A stretch of DNA of 64,000 nucleotides from Hoeflea algicola (GTDB taxonomy: Bacteria > Pseudomonadota > Alphaproteobacteria > Rhizobiales > Rhizobiaceae). The stretch covers positions 2,836,501 through 2,900,500 of the forward strand of contig NZ_JAOVZR010000001.1 in the NCBI RefSeq assembly GCF_026619415.1. The letters are read 5' to 3'. Each line of letters begins with the position of its first letter. Within the stretch, counting starts at the first letter, position 1. This document shows, piece by piece, positions 18,920-28,702 of this stretch. Below the pieces are notes generated by a model, which worked only from the letters and a program-made list of their open reading frames with translations, searched no databases and had not been told where the DNA came from. Both the position numbers and the translations under genes were made by a program.

Positions 18920-19702
18920 TCAGGCATGCAGGCGCCCTCCCTGTTCTTCGAGATCGGAAAGTGCGGTGCGAAGCAGCCTGGCGATCCGGTCCGCCCAGAG
19001 CTCTTGACCAGGCGCATCGGCAATCAGGTCATTGCGGATTTCCAGCATCACATTGGCGATTTGCCGGGCCAGGCCATGCCGCTTGAGGGTGTGCGTGACG
19101 CCGTCGTCGGCACCATAGGGATAGTTTCGCCGCACGCCTTCGAGCTTCTCCTTTGCAACTGCCGCAAGCATCGCATCGGCAAGCCGGCTATCCGCGTCGT
19201 GCAGAATACCGAGCAATCCATCGCGCGGTTTGCCGAAATAGACCGGGGTGAAGGAATGCACGGTGACCAGAACAACCCGCCGGCCCACGCTCAGACGGCT
19301 GTCGATGAGAGCATCAATCGCATTATGAAACGGGTGATAGAGCGCCTCGGCCCGGCATGCACGGTCCTCTTCGCTCAGGTTCTGATTACCTGGAACCGAA
19401 TAAATCTCACTGCGTTCGGGATAAGCGTCAGCGGCTTCGGGCGGGCGGTTGCAATCATAGACCAACCGCGAAAACCGCTGCATCACCAGCGGCGCGTCGA
19501 GAATTTCGGAGAGCCGTTCGGCAACATTGGCCGCGCCAGGGTCCCAGCCGATATGGCTTTTCAGGGTGGCTTCTTCCAGCCCAAGCGTGCCCAGCTTGCG
19601 CGGAATGGTATGTGCCGCGTGTTCGCAGACCAGCACCACATCGCTCGCCCCGTTTTCACGGTGAACGGCAAAGACAGGACCTTCTGAAGGATCGATCAGC
19701 AT
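18920..19702 (-). CDS. N-formylglutamate amidohydrolase family protein
   Basis: The product of about 260 residues spans the whole FGase domain. Signature parts are VLVCEHAAHTIP, HIGWDPGAANVAERL, RLVYDCNRPP, VTVHSFTPVYFG and MLEIRNDLI, which include the zinc-binding His and Glu residues of the family. HutG-type members hydrolyse N-formylglutamate in histidine breakdown, but no hut gene is here. In this cluster it may instead cleave a gamma-glutamyl or N-acyl glutamate intermediate; that is inference. Two starts are possible: ATG at 19702, with AAGGTG ahead, or GTG at 19714, adding four residues. It is the first gene of the minus-strand unit and is divergent from the RpiR regulator. Confidence 0.88.
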   Translation of the reverse strand: MLIDPSEGPVFAVHRENGASDVVLVCEHAAHTIPRKLGTLGLEEATLKSHIGWDPGAANVAERLSEILDAPLVMQRFSRLVYDCNRPPEAADAYPERSEIYSVPGNQNLSEEDRACRAEALYHPFHNAIDALIDSRLSVGRRVVLVTVHSFTPVYFGKPRDGLLGILHDADSRLADAMLAAVAKEKLEGVRRNYPYGADDGVTHTLKRHGLARQIANVMLEIRNDLIADAPGQELWADRIARLLRTALSDLEEQGGRLHA

Positions 19703-19797
19703 GCGGTCTCGCACCTTGATAACTGTTCCCGATAACCTGCGGCCTGTGCCGGCCGCTTGCGTAACATTGATTAGTATTGTGTGCTCCCTGTCAATCC

Positions 19798-19813
19798 TGT
19801 AATTTTTATTACA
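19798..19813. promoter_or_regulatory. Palindromic operator, probably for the RpiR regulator
   Basis: TGTAAT-TTTT-ATTACA is a perfect inverted repeat with 6-base arms in the 129-141 base gap between the divergent amidohydrolase-like and RpiR genes. HexR, an RpiR-family protein, binds TGTAAT/ATTACA half-sites of the same form. Its place supports control of the catabolic cluster and autoregulation by the RpiR protein. Confidence 0.65.
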
Positions 19814-19843
19814 TATTTGGAATCAACAGATCGGGAACCGGAA

Positions 19844-20689
19844 ATGGCCATACGCGAACAGGTGCAGGCAGCTTTGGGCACGCTGCCGGGCGCGGAAAAG
19901 AAGGTCGCCCACGCTTTCCTTGCCAATTATCCCAGCATCGGGCTTTCAACCATCGCCGAACTCGCAGCCCTTGCCGGAACCAGCGCGCCCACGGTGTTGC
20001 GGTTCGTTTCCCGGCTCGGCTTCGACTCCTATCCGGAATTCCAGCGGGTGCTGCGCAAGGACGTGCAGGCACAATTGATGTCGCCGCTCGAACGCGCCCG
20101 CAGCTCGGCGCCGGCAGCCGACAATCCTGCACTCAAGGCCAGTTTTTCGGTGATCTCCGCCAATCTCGAGGCTACTCTGAAAGCAATCACGGAGAGCGAA
20201 TTCGAGGCGGCCTGTGAACTGCTCTCCGATCACAAATCGACCTGCTATTTCCTGGGCGGTCGCTTCACCGATACAATCGCTGCTTACATGGCCGCACACC
20301 TTACGATCATCCGTCCCAATGTCAGGCATTTCAGCGGTCAGACATCGACATGGCGCGACCAGTTGCTCGATGTCCGTCCCGGAGACGTAGCAGTGCTTTT
20401 CGATATCCGCCGCTATCAGGCCGATCTTGTCCGGCTGGGTGAATTGATGGTCGAGCGCAAGGCCCGCATCCTGCTGATAACCGACCCGTGGCTGTCACCG
20501 ATCGCCCGCTCCGCCCGGGTGGTGCTGCCCTGCGTCGTTGATGCCAACCGTACCTGGGATTCCAGTGTTACCCTGCTGGCTCTGGCCGAAGCGCTGATCG
20601 ACCGGGTCTCGCGGGCCCAGTCCTCGTCCGCCCGTACCCGCATGCAGACGCTTGAGGATATTCACTGGAACAACCCGCCACAGCGGTGA
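19844..20689 (+). CDS. RpiR/MurR family transcriptional regulator
   Basis: The 281-residue product has an N-terminal HTH_6 domain (residues about 1-77) with FLANYPSIGLSTIAELAALA and TSAPTVLRFVSRLGFDSYPEF. A SIS sugar-isomerase-like domain follows at about 125-255 (CYFLGGRFTDTIAAYMAAHL, GDVAVLFDIRRYQADLV, ILLITDPWLSPIA). SIS domains usually bind phosphosugars, but many RpiR proteins sense other small molecules. The frame is open 63 bases upstream, but the ATG at 19844, with a GGAA site, begins at the family N-terminus. That start also leaves the palindrome at 19798 outside the gene. It is divergent from, and probably controls, the gamma-glutamyl catabolic cluster. Confidence 0.9.
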   Translation: MAIREQVQAALGTLPGAEKKVAHAFLANYPSIGLSTIAELAALAGTSAPTVLRFVSRLGFDSYPEFQRVLRKDVQAQLMSPLERARSSAPAADNPALKASFSVISANLEATLKAITESEFEAACELLSDHKSTCYFLGGRFTDTIAAYMAAHLTIIRPNVRHFSGQTSTWRDQLLDVRPGDVAVLFDIRRYQADLVRLGELMVERKARILLITDPWLSPIARSARVVLPCVVDANRTWDSSVTLLALAEALIDRVSRAQSSSARTRMQTLEDIHWNNPPQR

Positions 20690-20777
20690 TCCCGCAGCGA
20701 CATTCAGGGCGACAATCGCTGCCGCTGCGCGCCGTCACCGTCTTGCGCAAACCGGACCTATCCAATACCCATTGAAT

Positions 20778-21107
20778 ATGGATCAGCAGCGCGCCCTTGA
20801 TGCCTTCGCAGCCCTTGGTCAGGAAACCCGGCTCGCCGTGTTCCGGCTGCTGGTATCGGCTGGCCCAGAGGGACTTGCCTCTGGTGAAATCGGTGAACGC
20901 CTCGGTGTCCGCCAGAACACAATGTCGACCAATCTCGGCATCTTGTTGAAGGCCGGTCTGGTACGCCGCGTGCGTGACGGCCGTACCGTGCGCTATCACG
21001 CTGATCATGACGGCATCAGCGGTCTGCTCGGCTTCCTGCTGGAAGATTGCTGCGGCGGCAACCCGACGCTGTGCCAGCCGGTGATCCGCCAGATTTCCTG
21101 CTCCTGA
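20778..21107 (+). CDS. ArsR family metal-responsive or winged-helix repressor
   Basis: The 109-residue product is one ArsR-type winged helix: QETRLAVFRLLVSAGPEGL, then the recognition helix region RQNTMSTNLGILLKAGLVRR and the wing DGRTVRYHAD. The C-terminal end has Cys-Cys and a further Cys in DCCGGNPTLCQ and ends ISCS. These Cys could bind arsenite or another soft metal, but no arsenic or efflux gene is next to it. The frame is open further upstream. The ATG at 20778 was chosen because it precedes DQQRALDAFAALG, the usual family start. Confidence 0.85.
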   Translation: MDQQRALDAFAALGQETRLAVFRLLVSAGPEGLASGEIGERLGVRQNTMSTNLGILLKAGLVRRVRDGRTVRYHADHDGISGLLGFLLEDCCGGNPTLCQPVIRQISCS

Positions 21108-21142
21108 TCCCCTACCCGACGAATGTTCTCAGATGGACACGC

Positions 21143-21928
21143 TCAAACGGGCGCAGATACGCGCCGGTAGAGGTGCCAGGTCGCGTGCCCAAGCACCGGC
21201 AGGATCACCAGCAACCCAACAAAGGCCGGCAGCAGCGCGACAAGCGTGGCCAGCCCGACGATGAAGCCGAACGCCAGCATTGGCACCGGATTCTTGACCA
21301 CCGCGGCGACGCTGGTGATCATCGCGGTGACGAAATCCACCTCCCGCTCGGCCAGCATCGGCAAGGCGATCACCGTTGTTGAAAACAGCACACAGGCCAA
21401 AAAGGCACCAACAATGGTGCCCACGATCAGGAACCCCCACCCTTCCGGCGTCGACAGCACGATCTGCACAAATGCATCCCAGCTGGAAAACGACTTGAAC
21501 CCCAAAAACAGCGCGAACAGCAGCCGCACCTGATAGACCCAGACCCAGAAAATGAACATCACCACAAAGGCCATCCAGCCAAGCTGGCGTTCACGCTGAT
21601 AAAACACCTGGGCCAGAACTCCTTTGCGGGTGACCGGCTCGCCAGCCCGGCGCCGTCGGCTCACTTCATAGAGCCCGACTGCCACAAATGGCCCCAGCAG
21701 CGGGAAGCCGATTGCCAACGGAATGATCATCCACGGCGCACCGACCCGGTTGAGAAACGCCAGGATCAGCCATCCGCCGACCATGTAGATCCCGCCAAAA
21801 AACAGTCCGAAGCCCGGATGCGCGCGAAAATCCGCCCAGCCATCGGCAAGGCTGGCGCTTACATCGGCCAGCGAAACCTCGCGGATCGGCGGCGCCCCAC
21901 TTCCCACCCCTGACGTGACGTTGGTCAT
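21143..21928 (-). CDS. DUF2189 family membrane protein
   Basis: The 261-residue product has a hydrophilic N-terminus with the DUF2189 entry region (LADGWADFRAHPGFGLFFGG) followed by about six membrane segments. The family is frequent in Alphaproteobacteria and its function is unknown; an inner-membrane place is clear. The ATG at 21928 follows GGGAGGA by 3-4 bases, which sets the start although the frame is open further upstream. It converges on the ArsR gene with 35 bases between stops. Confidence 0.82.
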   Translation of the reverse strand: MTNVTSGVGSGAPPIREVSLADVSASLADGWADFRAHPGFGLFFGGIYMVGGWLILAFLNRVGAPWMIIPLAIGFPLLGPFVAVGLYEVSRRRRAGEPVTRKGVLAQVFYQRERQLGWMAFVVMFIFWVWVYQVRLLFALFLGFKSFSSWDAFVQIVLSTPEGWGFLIVGTIVGAFLACVLFSTTVIALPMLAEREVDFVTAMITSVAAVVKNPVPMLAFGFIVGLATLVALLPAFVGLLVILPVLGHATWHLYRRVSAPV

Positions 21929-22185
21929 GTCATCCTCCCTCTCTTCCCCACAACTCACATCCTGCTTTTGCCGACGATGGTGCATTCCGGCAATGATCCT
22001 GATCAAGCGTCACCCCTGCAGACCCCGGCCGAACGAAGGACCGGCATTGCCCTCAAAAGCAGACAGCCACCCATTGGAGCTACTGGCAAATCTGCGCCGC
22101 CACACTACCTTTGACGGGAGATCGGCGAGTCTGCGCAACGCAGCAGCTTCGCCATATCCTGCCACTGCCGTCCGGGGAACATCAA

Positions 22186-22629
22186 ATGTCCGCCATCGTC
22201 ATTACCGTGCTTGTGGTTGCAACCGCATCGAGCGGCGTCTTCTTCAAGCCCGGCGCATGGTATCAGGGCTTGCGCCGTCCTGCATGGACCCCGCCGAACT
22301 GGGCTTTTCCATTGGTCTGGACCATTCTTTACATTGCCATCGCCATCTCCGGATGGTTGGTCTGGCAAGCAAGCGGGATCAGCATCGCCATGGCGCTCTG
22401 GCTTTTGCAGCTGATCTTTAACGGCGCCTGGTCATGGCTGTTTTTCGGGCGTCACCGCATGGACCTGGCTTTCGTCGACATCTGCCTGCTACTGCTTGCC
22501 ATTCTCGCCTATATCGCCATGGCCAGCACGGTCTCACAGCTGGCAGCCCTGTTATTTGTGCCTTACGCGGCGTGGGTGATCACCGCCGCCGCACTCAATC
22601 GTGCGGTCTGGCTGCTCAACCCGGTTTGA
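22186..22629 (+). CDS. tspO: TspO/MBR family protein
   Basis: The 147-residue product has the five membrane helices of the tryptophan-rich sensory protein family. The hallmark FFKPGAWYQGLRRPAWTPPN is followed by FPLVWTILY, and Trp-rich helices follow (NGAWSWLFFGRH). TspO proteins bind tetrapyrroles and influence oxygen- or stress-dependent gene expression. The start ATG at 22186 has GGGGAA ahead. The longer open frame starting at 22111 lacks a binding site and adds non-conserved residues. It is a single gene between DUF2189 and ispG. Confidence 0.92.
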   Translation: MSAIVITVLVVATASSGVFFKPGAWYQGLRRPAWTPPNWAFPLVWTILYIAIAISGWLVWQASGISIAMALWLLQLIFNGAWSWLFFGRHRMDLAFVDICLLLLAILAYIAMASTVSQLAALLFVPYAAWVITAAALNRAVWLLNPV

Positions 22630-22733
22630 CTAGTCCGTCGCCATCAAACTCCTTCCAATTGACCAGTTACCGTTTTAGGAAGTGACCAGCCCAAGGCTTC
22701 GCACCTTAGGCAAACTGCAACCCGAGGCCGCCC

Positions 22734-23975
22734 ATGACCATTTCCCCCTTCATTGTCCCGCAGGCCCGTCGCTCAAGCGTCGCCGTCGATGTCGGCGGTG
22801 TTATTGTTGGCGGTGGCGCCCCGGTGGTGGTGCAATCGATGACCAACACCGACACCGCCGATGTCGACGGCACTGTGGCTCAGGTCGCTGCCCTTCACCG
22901 TGCTGGCTCCGAAATCGTCCGCATCACCGTCGACCGCGACGAGAGCGCCGCAGCCGTACCGAAGATCCGGGAGCGGCTTGAGCGGCTCGGCCTCGACGTG
23001 CCGCTTGTCGGTGATTTTCACTACATCGGCCACAAGCTGCTGGCCGATCACCCGGCCTGCGCCGAAGCATTGGCCAAATACCGGATCAATCCGGGCAATG
23101 TCGGCTTCAAGGACAAGAAGGACCGGCAATTCGTCGAAATCGTCGAAATGGCGATCCGCTATGACAAGCCGGTGCGGATCGGCGTCAACTGGGGTTCACT
23201 CGATCAGGTGCTGCTGACCCGGCTGATGGACCAGAACCACGCCGAAGGATCACCGCTGAGCGCCCGCGACGTCACCCGCGAAGCGATCATCCAGTCGGCG
23301 CTGCTTTCAGCCAAACTCGCCGAGGAAACCGGTCTGGCCCGCAACCGCATTATCCTGTCAGCCAAGGTCAGCCAGGTGCAGGACCTGATCGCGGTCTACA
23401 CCGAACTGGCCCGCCGCTCTGACCATGCCCTGCATCTGGGTCTGACCGAGGCCGGCATGGGCTCGAAGGGCATCGTCGCTTCCTCCGCCGCCATGGGCAT
23501 CATCCTGCAGGCCGGCGTCGGCGATACGATCCGTGTGTCGCTGACCCCTGAACCGGGCGGCGACCGCACCCGCGAAGTTATCGTCGCCCAGGAATTGTTG
23601 CAGGTCATGGGCTTCCGGCAGTTCCTGCCGGTGGTCGCCGCCTGCCCCGGTTGCGGCCGCACCACATCGACCGTGTTTCAGGAACTCGCCCGCGCCATCG
23701 AGGATGATCTAAGGCGCAACATGCCGGTCTGGCGCGACAAGTATCCCGGCGTCGAAGGCCTGCAGGTCGCCGTCATGGGCTGCATCGTCAATGGCCCCGG
23801 TGAATCCAAACATGCCGATATCGGCATATCTCTGCCCGGAACCGGCGAAAGCCCGGCGGCCCCGGTTTTCATCGACGGCAAGAAGGCCGGAACGCTGCGG
23901 GGCCCGAAAATCGCCGAGGATTTCCAGGTCATGGTCGCCAATTACATCGAAAAGCGCTTCGGCCAAGGCGACTGA
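22734..23975 (+). CDS. ispG: 4-hydroxy-3-methylbut-2-enyl diphosphate synthase (GcpE)
   Basis: The 413-residue product is a full-length IspG. The N-terminal barrel shows [20 protein letters not shown] and the [13 protein letters not shown] region. The iron-sulphur cluster cysteines are seen in [15 protein letters not shown] and [19 protein letters not shown]. It catalyses the penultimate step of the MEP isoprenoid pathway, using a 4Fe-4S cluster. The ATG at 22734 fits the family start ([20 protein letters not shown]). The next isoprenoid gene, ispA, is 3 kb away on the other strand. It converges with the hybrid kinase gene. Confidence 0.97.
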   Translation: MTISPFIVPQARRSSVAVDVGGVIVGGGAPVVVQSMTNTDTADVDGTVAQVAALHRAGSEIVRITVDRDESAAAVPKIRERLERLGLDVPLVGDFHYIGHKLLADHPACAEALAKYRINPGNVGFKDKKDRQFVEIVEMAIRYDKPVRIGVNWGSLDQVLLTRLMDQNHAEGSPLSARDVTREAIIQSALLSAKLAEETGLARNRIILSAKVSQVQDLIAVYTELARRSDHALHLGLTEAGMGSKGIVASSAAMGIILQAGVGDTIRVSLTPEPGGDRTREVIVAQELLQVMGFRQFLPVVAACPGCGRTTSTVFQELARAIEDDLRRNMPVWRDKYPGVEGLQVAVMGCIVNGPGESKHADIGISLPGTGESPAAPVFIDGKKAGTLRGPKIAEDFQVMVANYIEKRFGQGD

Positions 23976-24036
23976 ACCAGCCACGACCGGGGTCCGGGGT
24001 CCAACGCTGGCATCTCAAATCAGCCCGCGGCGCCTG

Positions 24037-26529
24037 TCAATGCGCCGCGCGATAGGCATTATCGGCATTCTCCAGGGCGCCGGGCAGCCAGCGCTCGATC
24101 ATCGCACCGAGCTTTTCCGGTGAAATAGGCTTGGAGAGATAATCGTCCATCCCGGCGGCCAGACACCGGTCCTCGTCACCCTTCAGCGAATGCGCGGTCA
24201 CCGCGATGATCGGCGTCGGTGACAGCCCTTCGCGGGCTTCGATCGCGCGGATCTCGGCGGTGGCTTCAAGGCCACTGAGTTCGGGCATCGACACATCCAT
24301 CAACACCAGGGTCGGACGCAGTTCCGCCCACAGGCGCACGGCTTCGCGCCCGTTGACCGCGAGCTTCTGGGCCAGGCCGAGCCCATCCAGCGATTGCTGG
24401 AAGACGATCTGATTGATGTGGTTGTCCTCGGCCACCAAAATCAGTGGTGCACTTCTCTGCGATGGTTCCGGCGCGACAATTGTCGTTGCTAAAACCGGTG
24501 CAGCCGGCGATGCGGTCGGCGCCTCGACCACCGTCGCTACATCCGCGCCAGCGCCGTCTCCGCCCGGCTGCGTCTGCCGCAGCGCTGCCTGTACCGTCTG
24601 CCGTAATTGTGCGGTACGCACCGGCTTGGTCAATTGCGCGAAAATGTCCAGATGGTTGAGCGATTCCAGCTGGTCTGCCTGATCGATCGACGAGAGCACC
24701 AGAATCGGTGTGTCGGCAATCAGCGGGTCGGCGCGGATCGCCCGCGCAACTTCCGCCCCCGACAGGACCGGCATCTGGAAATCAAGCACCACCAGATCAA
24801 TGCCGATGCCATGATTAGCCCGCGCATGCCGCAGCAGGTTGAGTCCGATCTCGCCGCTTTCCACTGCCACGCAGTCGTACCCCCAGTCACGCATCTGCTC
24901 GGTCAGGATCATGCGGTTGATGGAGTTGTCGTCTATCACCAGCACGCGCCGACCGGTAAGCTCGTCGGCCGTCGAAACCTTGGCGACACTGTCGCCACCA
25001 TGCACATCCATCTCCACCGTGAAGCTGAAGGTGGAGCCCTCGTCGGGCGTGCTTACGGCCGCCAGCTGTCCGCCCATCAGGTCGACCAGTCGCGTGGCAA
25101 TCGCCAGGCCAAGCCCGGTGCCCTCGTGCTTGCGGGTCGACGAGCCGTCAACCTGGCTGAACTTGTCGAAAATGGCCTCAATCTTGTCGGCGGGAATGCC
25201 GATCCCGGTATCACGCACAGCAACCGAGATAGCCAACCGCCGATCGCCGCCGGAGCTGTCGACTTCGGCCCAGTTGATCTCGACCATCACATGGCCTTTT
25301 TCGGTGAACTTGACCGCATTGCCAACCAGATTGGTCAGAATCTGGCGAAGCCGACCCGGGTCGCCGATCAACTGATCCGGCAGTCCCGGCGCAATCCGGA
25401 CCACCAATTCGATGTCCTTCTCGACCACCCTCGACGACATCAATGTCGCCACATCCTCGACCGTATCGACAAGGTTAAAAGATTTCGGGCACAAGACCAT
25501 CTGTCCGGCATCGATCTTGGAAAAATCCAGAATATCATTGATGATCTCGAGCAGCGCATTTCCGGACTTGAGGATCACGTCGGTAAAGGTGCGCTGCCGC
25601 GTATCAAGCTCGGTCCGTGTCAACAATTCGGCCATGCCGAGCACGCCGTTCATCGGTGTGCGTATTTCATGGCTCATGGTCGCCAGAAACTCGGATTTTG
25701 CCCGATCCGCAGCCTGCGCCTTTGTCAGCGCGGCATCGATCTCACGACGCTTTTCCTGCAGCCGATTGATCATCTTGTGGATCATGATGTCGATCGGCAG
25801 GAAAATGCCAAGCCCGACCACCATCAGAACCACCATGGTTGCCGTCAGGTAGTGCTGCAGCAACTTGCCCTGGGCTAGCGACAGGCCGGCGAGGTAATCG
25901 CGGAACTGTTCCTGCACATACAGATTCGACGGCTCGACCACGCCCTGATAGAGCGCGTCGGTTTCGCGCCCGGTCCAGTACATATCCTTTTTGGTCCGCG
26001 CCGCATCGAGACGTTTTGCCTCGAGCATCTGGGCATGATTGAGAAATGGATCGGAATTGGTCATGTACCGCGAGTTTGACTGGATTTTGTGGATCAGGCC
26101 CACAGGCGCTTCAGCCCAGGCGTCCTTCAGCGCCTTGAGCTTCCAACGAGTCCTTTCCAACCGGTAGCGCAAGCTCGAAACCGCCGAAATGATGTCGGGA
26201 TCCACCGCCAACGTATCGCGCACCTTATTTTTTTCGGCCAGTGTCAGATTGGAAAGCCTCGGATCGACAGAGTTTGCGTAATCGACATAGGTCTGCGCCA
26301 GCCGGTTGCTGCGATCGGCGATGGCCCGCATTCCATGATCGACTTCAGCAAAGGATTCCGACAGCGCGCCAATCTGCTGAATCTCTTCATTGTGAGCGAT
26401 CTGCTCGACAAAAAAGAAAATCCAGATGATCGCAATCGCCGATAGCGAAACAATATAGCCAATGCGCAAGGCAATGATGGTTCGGCGTGCTGTGGCTGTC
26501 TCAGCCTGATCGTCAAGTGTATCTGTCAT
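24037..26529 (-). CDS. Hybrid sensor histidine kinase with two C-terminal receivers
   Basis: The 830-residue product has a membrane helix at about 25-45 and an extracytoplasmic part to about 228 with no domain I recognise, mostly helical. A second helix lies at about 229-250. The HisKA domain has the phospho-His in FLATMSHEIRTPMNGVLGMAEL, then HATPase_c motifs (GNAVKFTEKGHV; DTGIGIP; STRKHEGTGLGLAIATRLV). Two receivers follow, with Asp in LDFQMPVLSGAE and in LMDVSMPELSGLE. There is no Hpt domain, so a separate one must complete a relay. It is a lone gene; its partner is not adjacent. The lone Hpt protein at 46364 is a possible partner by inference only. Confidence 0.93.
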   Translation of the reverse strand: MTDTLDDQAETATARRTIIALRIGYIVSLSAIAIIWIFFFVEQIAHNEEIQQIGALSESFAEVDHGMRAIADRSNRLAQTYVDYANSVDPRLSNLTLAEKNKVRDTLAVDPDIISAVSSLRYRLERTRWKLKALKDAWAEAPVGLIHKIQSNSRYMTNSDPFLNHAQMLEAKRLDAARTKKDMYWTGRETDALYQGVVEPSNLYVQEQFRDYLAGLSLAQGKLLQHYLTATMVVLMVVGLGIFLPIDIMIHKMINRLQEKRREIDAALTKAQAADRAKSEFLATMSHEIRTPMNGVLGMAELLTRTELDTRQRTFTDVILKSGNALLEIINDILDFSKIDAGQMVLCPKSFNLVDTVEDVATLMSSRVVEKDIELVVRIAPGLPDQLIGDPGRLRQILTNLVGNAVKFTEKGHVMVEINWAEVDSSGGDRRLAISVAVRDTGIGIPADKIEAIFDKFSQVDGSSTRKHEGTGLGLAIATRLVDLMGGQLAAVSTPDEGSTFSFTVEMDVHGGDSVAKVSTADELTGRRVLVIDDNSINRMILTEQMRDWGYDCVAVESGEIGLNLLRHARANHGIGIDLVVLDFQMPVLSGAEVARAIRADPLIADTPILVLSSIDQADQLESLNHLDIFAQLTKPVRTAQLRQTVQAALRQTQPGGDGAGADVATVVEAPTASPAAPVLATTIVAPEPSQRSAPLILVAEDNHINQIVFQQSLDGLGLAQKLAVNGREAVRLWAELRPTLVLMDVSMPELSGLEATAEIRAIEAREGLSPTPIIAVTAHSLKGDEDRCLAAGMDDYLSKPISPEKLGAMIERWLPGALENADNAYRAAH

Positions 26530-26760
26530 GGTCCGGCAACATCCATTTTGACGGATTTTGCCTTTAGTTGGTTAATAAACACGTATGGAGGGTAGGGGTG
26601 ACGGACGCGATTTTCATCGCCAATCACTACCGGCGTCCATGAGAATCCCGCGGCTACAAATGCAGGACCCGCTCAGACCAATTCATGGAACGATAAACGG
26701 ACATGCATTAAATCAAAGCCTTAATGCGATTTTTGTCTATTCGGGTGGCCGCGCGGCGAT

Positions 26761-27678
26761 TTAACGGTCGCGATTGGCTATGAAACCGGCAGCCTCGACC
26801 AGCGTCCCGGCCGCGGCGCCATAGGGCTGCATCAGCAGCGTCGCCTCTTCCACAAGCCCATCAAGCCGCTGTCGCGCCACATCCACCCCGTGCAGTGACA
26901 CCAGCGTCCCCTTGCCGCGGCCTGCGTCCTTCCCGGCCGCCTTGCCCAACGTCGCCGCATCCGAGGTCACGTCCAGCAGATCATCGGCCAGTTGAAACGC
27001 CAGACCGACAATCTCGCCAAACCGCGTCATCCGCGCCAGGCTTTCCGCGTCTGCTTGTGCGGCAATGGCACCGGCGGCACAGGCATAACGCAGCAAAGCG
27101 CCGGTCTTCATCGCCTGCAGCCGCACAATGCCGGCTTCGTCCGGCGCAACCCGCTCGGCCTGAAGATCAAGCGCTTGCCCGCCGACCATGCCGCCAACCC
27201 CCGCCGCTCGCGCCAACTGGTTGACCAGCGCCAGCCGGGTCGTGTCCGGCAGCGCGGTTTCGGGGGCCGAGAGAATGTCGAAGGCCAGCGTCAACAACCC
27301 GTCGCCGGCCAAGATCGCCGTCGCCTCGTCAAACGCGACATGCACCGTGGGTTGGCCGCGCCGCAAATCGTCGTCGTCCATCGCCGGCAAATCATCATGA
27401 ATCAGCGAATAGCAGTGGATACATTCAAGCGATGCGGCCACGCGCAAGGCAGCGTCTTCCGGCGCCCCCAGCAGGCGGGCGGTCTCCAGCACCAGGAACG
27501 GGCGAATCCGCTTGCCGCCGTTGAGAACACCATGGCGCATGGCGGAGATCAGGCGCTCCGGGCGGGCAATCTCACCCTTGAGCGGCGTTTCCCGCAACAT
27601 CAACTCCAGCAGGGCCGCCACCCGTGCTGCCGCGCCATCCAGCCGATTATTGAAACTGTCTTTGCCAACCTGATCCAT
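26761..27678 (-). CDS. ispA: Polyprenyl (farnesyl/geranylgeranyl) diphosphate synthase
   Basis: The 305-residue product has both Asp-rich motifs of short-chain isoprenyl diphosphate synthases: the first in [19 protein letters not shown], the second in [12 protein letters not shown], with GGKRIRPFL upstream. It condenses isopentenyl diphosphate with allylic primers, most likely to farnesyl or geranylgeranyl diphosphate; the chain length cannot be fixed by eye. The frame is open 114 bases upstream. I chose the ATG at 27678 because [13 protein letters not shown] leads straight into the family fold. It is divergent from mtgA. Confidence 0.93.
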   Translation of the reverse strand: MDQVGKDSFNNRLDGAAARVAALLELMLRETPLKGEIARPERLISAMRHGVLNGGKRIRPFLVLETARLLGAPEDAALRVAASLECIHCYSLIHDDLPAMDDDDLRRGQPTVHVAFDEATAILAGDGLLTLAFDILSAPETALPDTTRLALVNQLARAAGVGGMVGGQALDLQAERVAPDEAGIVRLQAMKTGALLRYACAAGAIAAQADAESLARMTRFGEIVGLAFQLADDLLDVTSDAATLGKAAGKDAGRGKGTLVSLHGVDVARQRLDGLVEEATLLMQPYGAAAGTLVEAAGFIANRDR

Positions 27679-27838
27679 GCCGGTCTCTTGCCATGCCGTC
27701 TTCTGTGCGGCAACGGTTTGTTTGTGCCTTCCTCGCCATAAAATCCGCGGTACGGCAGTCTGGTCTTGCGCCGTCAGGACCGCTAAAGACATCGGTCAAC
27801 AGCCGTCATTGACGCCGAAACGCGCGCAGGAACCCCAG

Positions 27839-28585
27839 TTGGCCAAGACAAGTCATTCCAAGACCGCAAAAAACGGCCGCAATGGCAGCGGCCCGCAGCG
27901 ACGTTCGCTTTTCAGGCGGCTAATCACATGGTTTGTGCTGATCATCGTACTGCTGGTGGGTCTGCCCTATCTGCTGATTCCGCTCTATGCCCTGCCGCAG
28001 ATCCATCCGGTTTCAACGCTGATGCTGGCGGAAAATGCCGCCGGCCGTTCTTATGAACGGCAATGGGTCTCCTTCGACGCCATCGCCCCGGTTCTGGTGC
28101 AATCGGTGATGATGTCGGAGGACGGGCAGTTCTGCACCCACTCCGGCGTCGACTGGAAGGCGCTCAATCTCGTCATTGACGACGCGCTTGACGGCGAAGC
28201 GACGCGTGGCGCCAGCACCATCCCGATGCAAACCGCCAAGAACCTGTTTCTGCCCTCCACCCGGTCGGTGCTGCGCAAGGCGCTGGAAATCCCGCTTGCG
28301 CTGTGGATCGATGTCGTCTGGTCGAAGCGGCGGTTGATGGAGATCTATCTCAACATCGCCGAATGGGCCCCCGGCGTTTATGGCATCGAAGCCGCTGCGC
28401 AAGCCTATTTTGGTGTTTCCGCAGCCAAGCTTTCAGCCCGGCAGGCGGCGCGGCTGGCCGTCACCCTGCCCAATCCGATCAAGCGCAACGCGGCCAACCC
28501 GTCGCGCAGCATGCAGAAGCTGGCCCGTGTTATCGAAGGCCGGGCCAAACAATCCGGCGCTTACATCAAATGTCTTTATGACTGA
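27839..28585 (+). CDS. mtgA: Monofunctional biosynthetic peptidoglycan transglycosylase
   Basis: The product of about 248 residues has a basic N-terminus, one membrane anchor ([19 protein letters not shown]) and a GT51 domain. Visible motifs are the catalytic Glu in [31 protein letters not shown] and [20 protein letters not shown]. It polymerises lipid II glycan in the periplasm. The start is uncertain. The only upstream ATG, at 27677, overlaps the ispA start codon on the other strand and would add 54 unlikely residues. A TTG at 27839, with AGGAA 6 bases ahead, gives the usual length of about 240-250, so I prefer it. rpmF follows within 1 kb, as in many rhizobia. Confidence 0.92.
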   Translation: MAKTSHSKTAKNGRNGSGPQRRSLFRRLITWFVLIIVLLVGLPYLLIPLYALPQIHPVSTLMLAENAAGRSYERQWVSFDAIAPVLVQSVMMSEDGQFCTHSGVDWKALNLVIDDALDGEATRGASTIPMQTAKNLFLPSTRSVLRKALEIPLALWIDVVWSKRRLMEIYLNIAEWAPGVYGIEAAAQAYFGVSAAKLSARQAARLAVTLPNPIKRNAANPSRSMQKLARVIEGRAKQSGAYIKCLYD

Positions 28586-28702
28586 GTTAAGCCAAATTGG
28601 CTTTTCGCCGCCGATGCCCATGCGAACATCGCACTCTGTGACAGCGCCACGCATTCATAAAATACGAGGCGCTATCGAAACCACCATCGAAAGCGCTGAA
28701 CC

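Noticed and set aside
20690..20777. Palindromic ArsR operator ahead of the ArsR gene
   Set aside because: CCAATA and ATATGG flank the start only as an imperfect repeat; too weak to report.
24607..25878. Plus-strand open frame of 423 codons
   Set aside because: It is antisense to the hybrid kinase and has shadow-type composition with no family signal.
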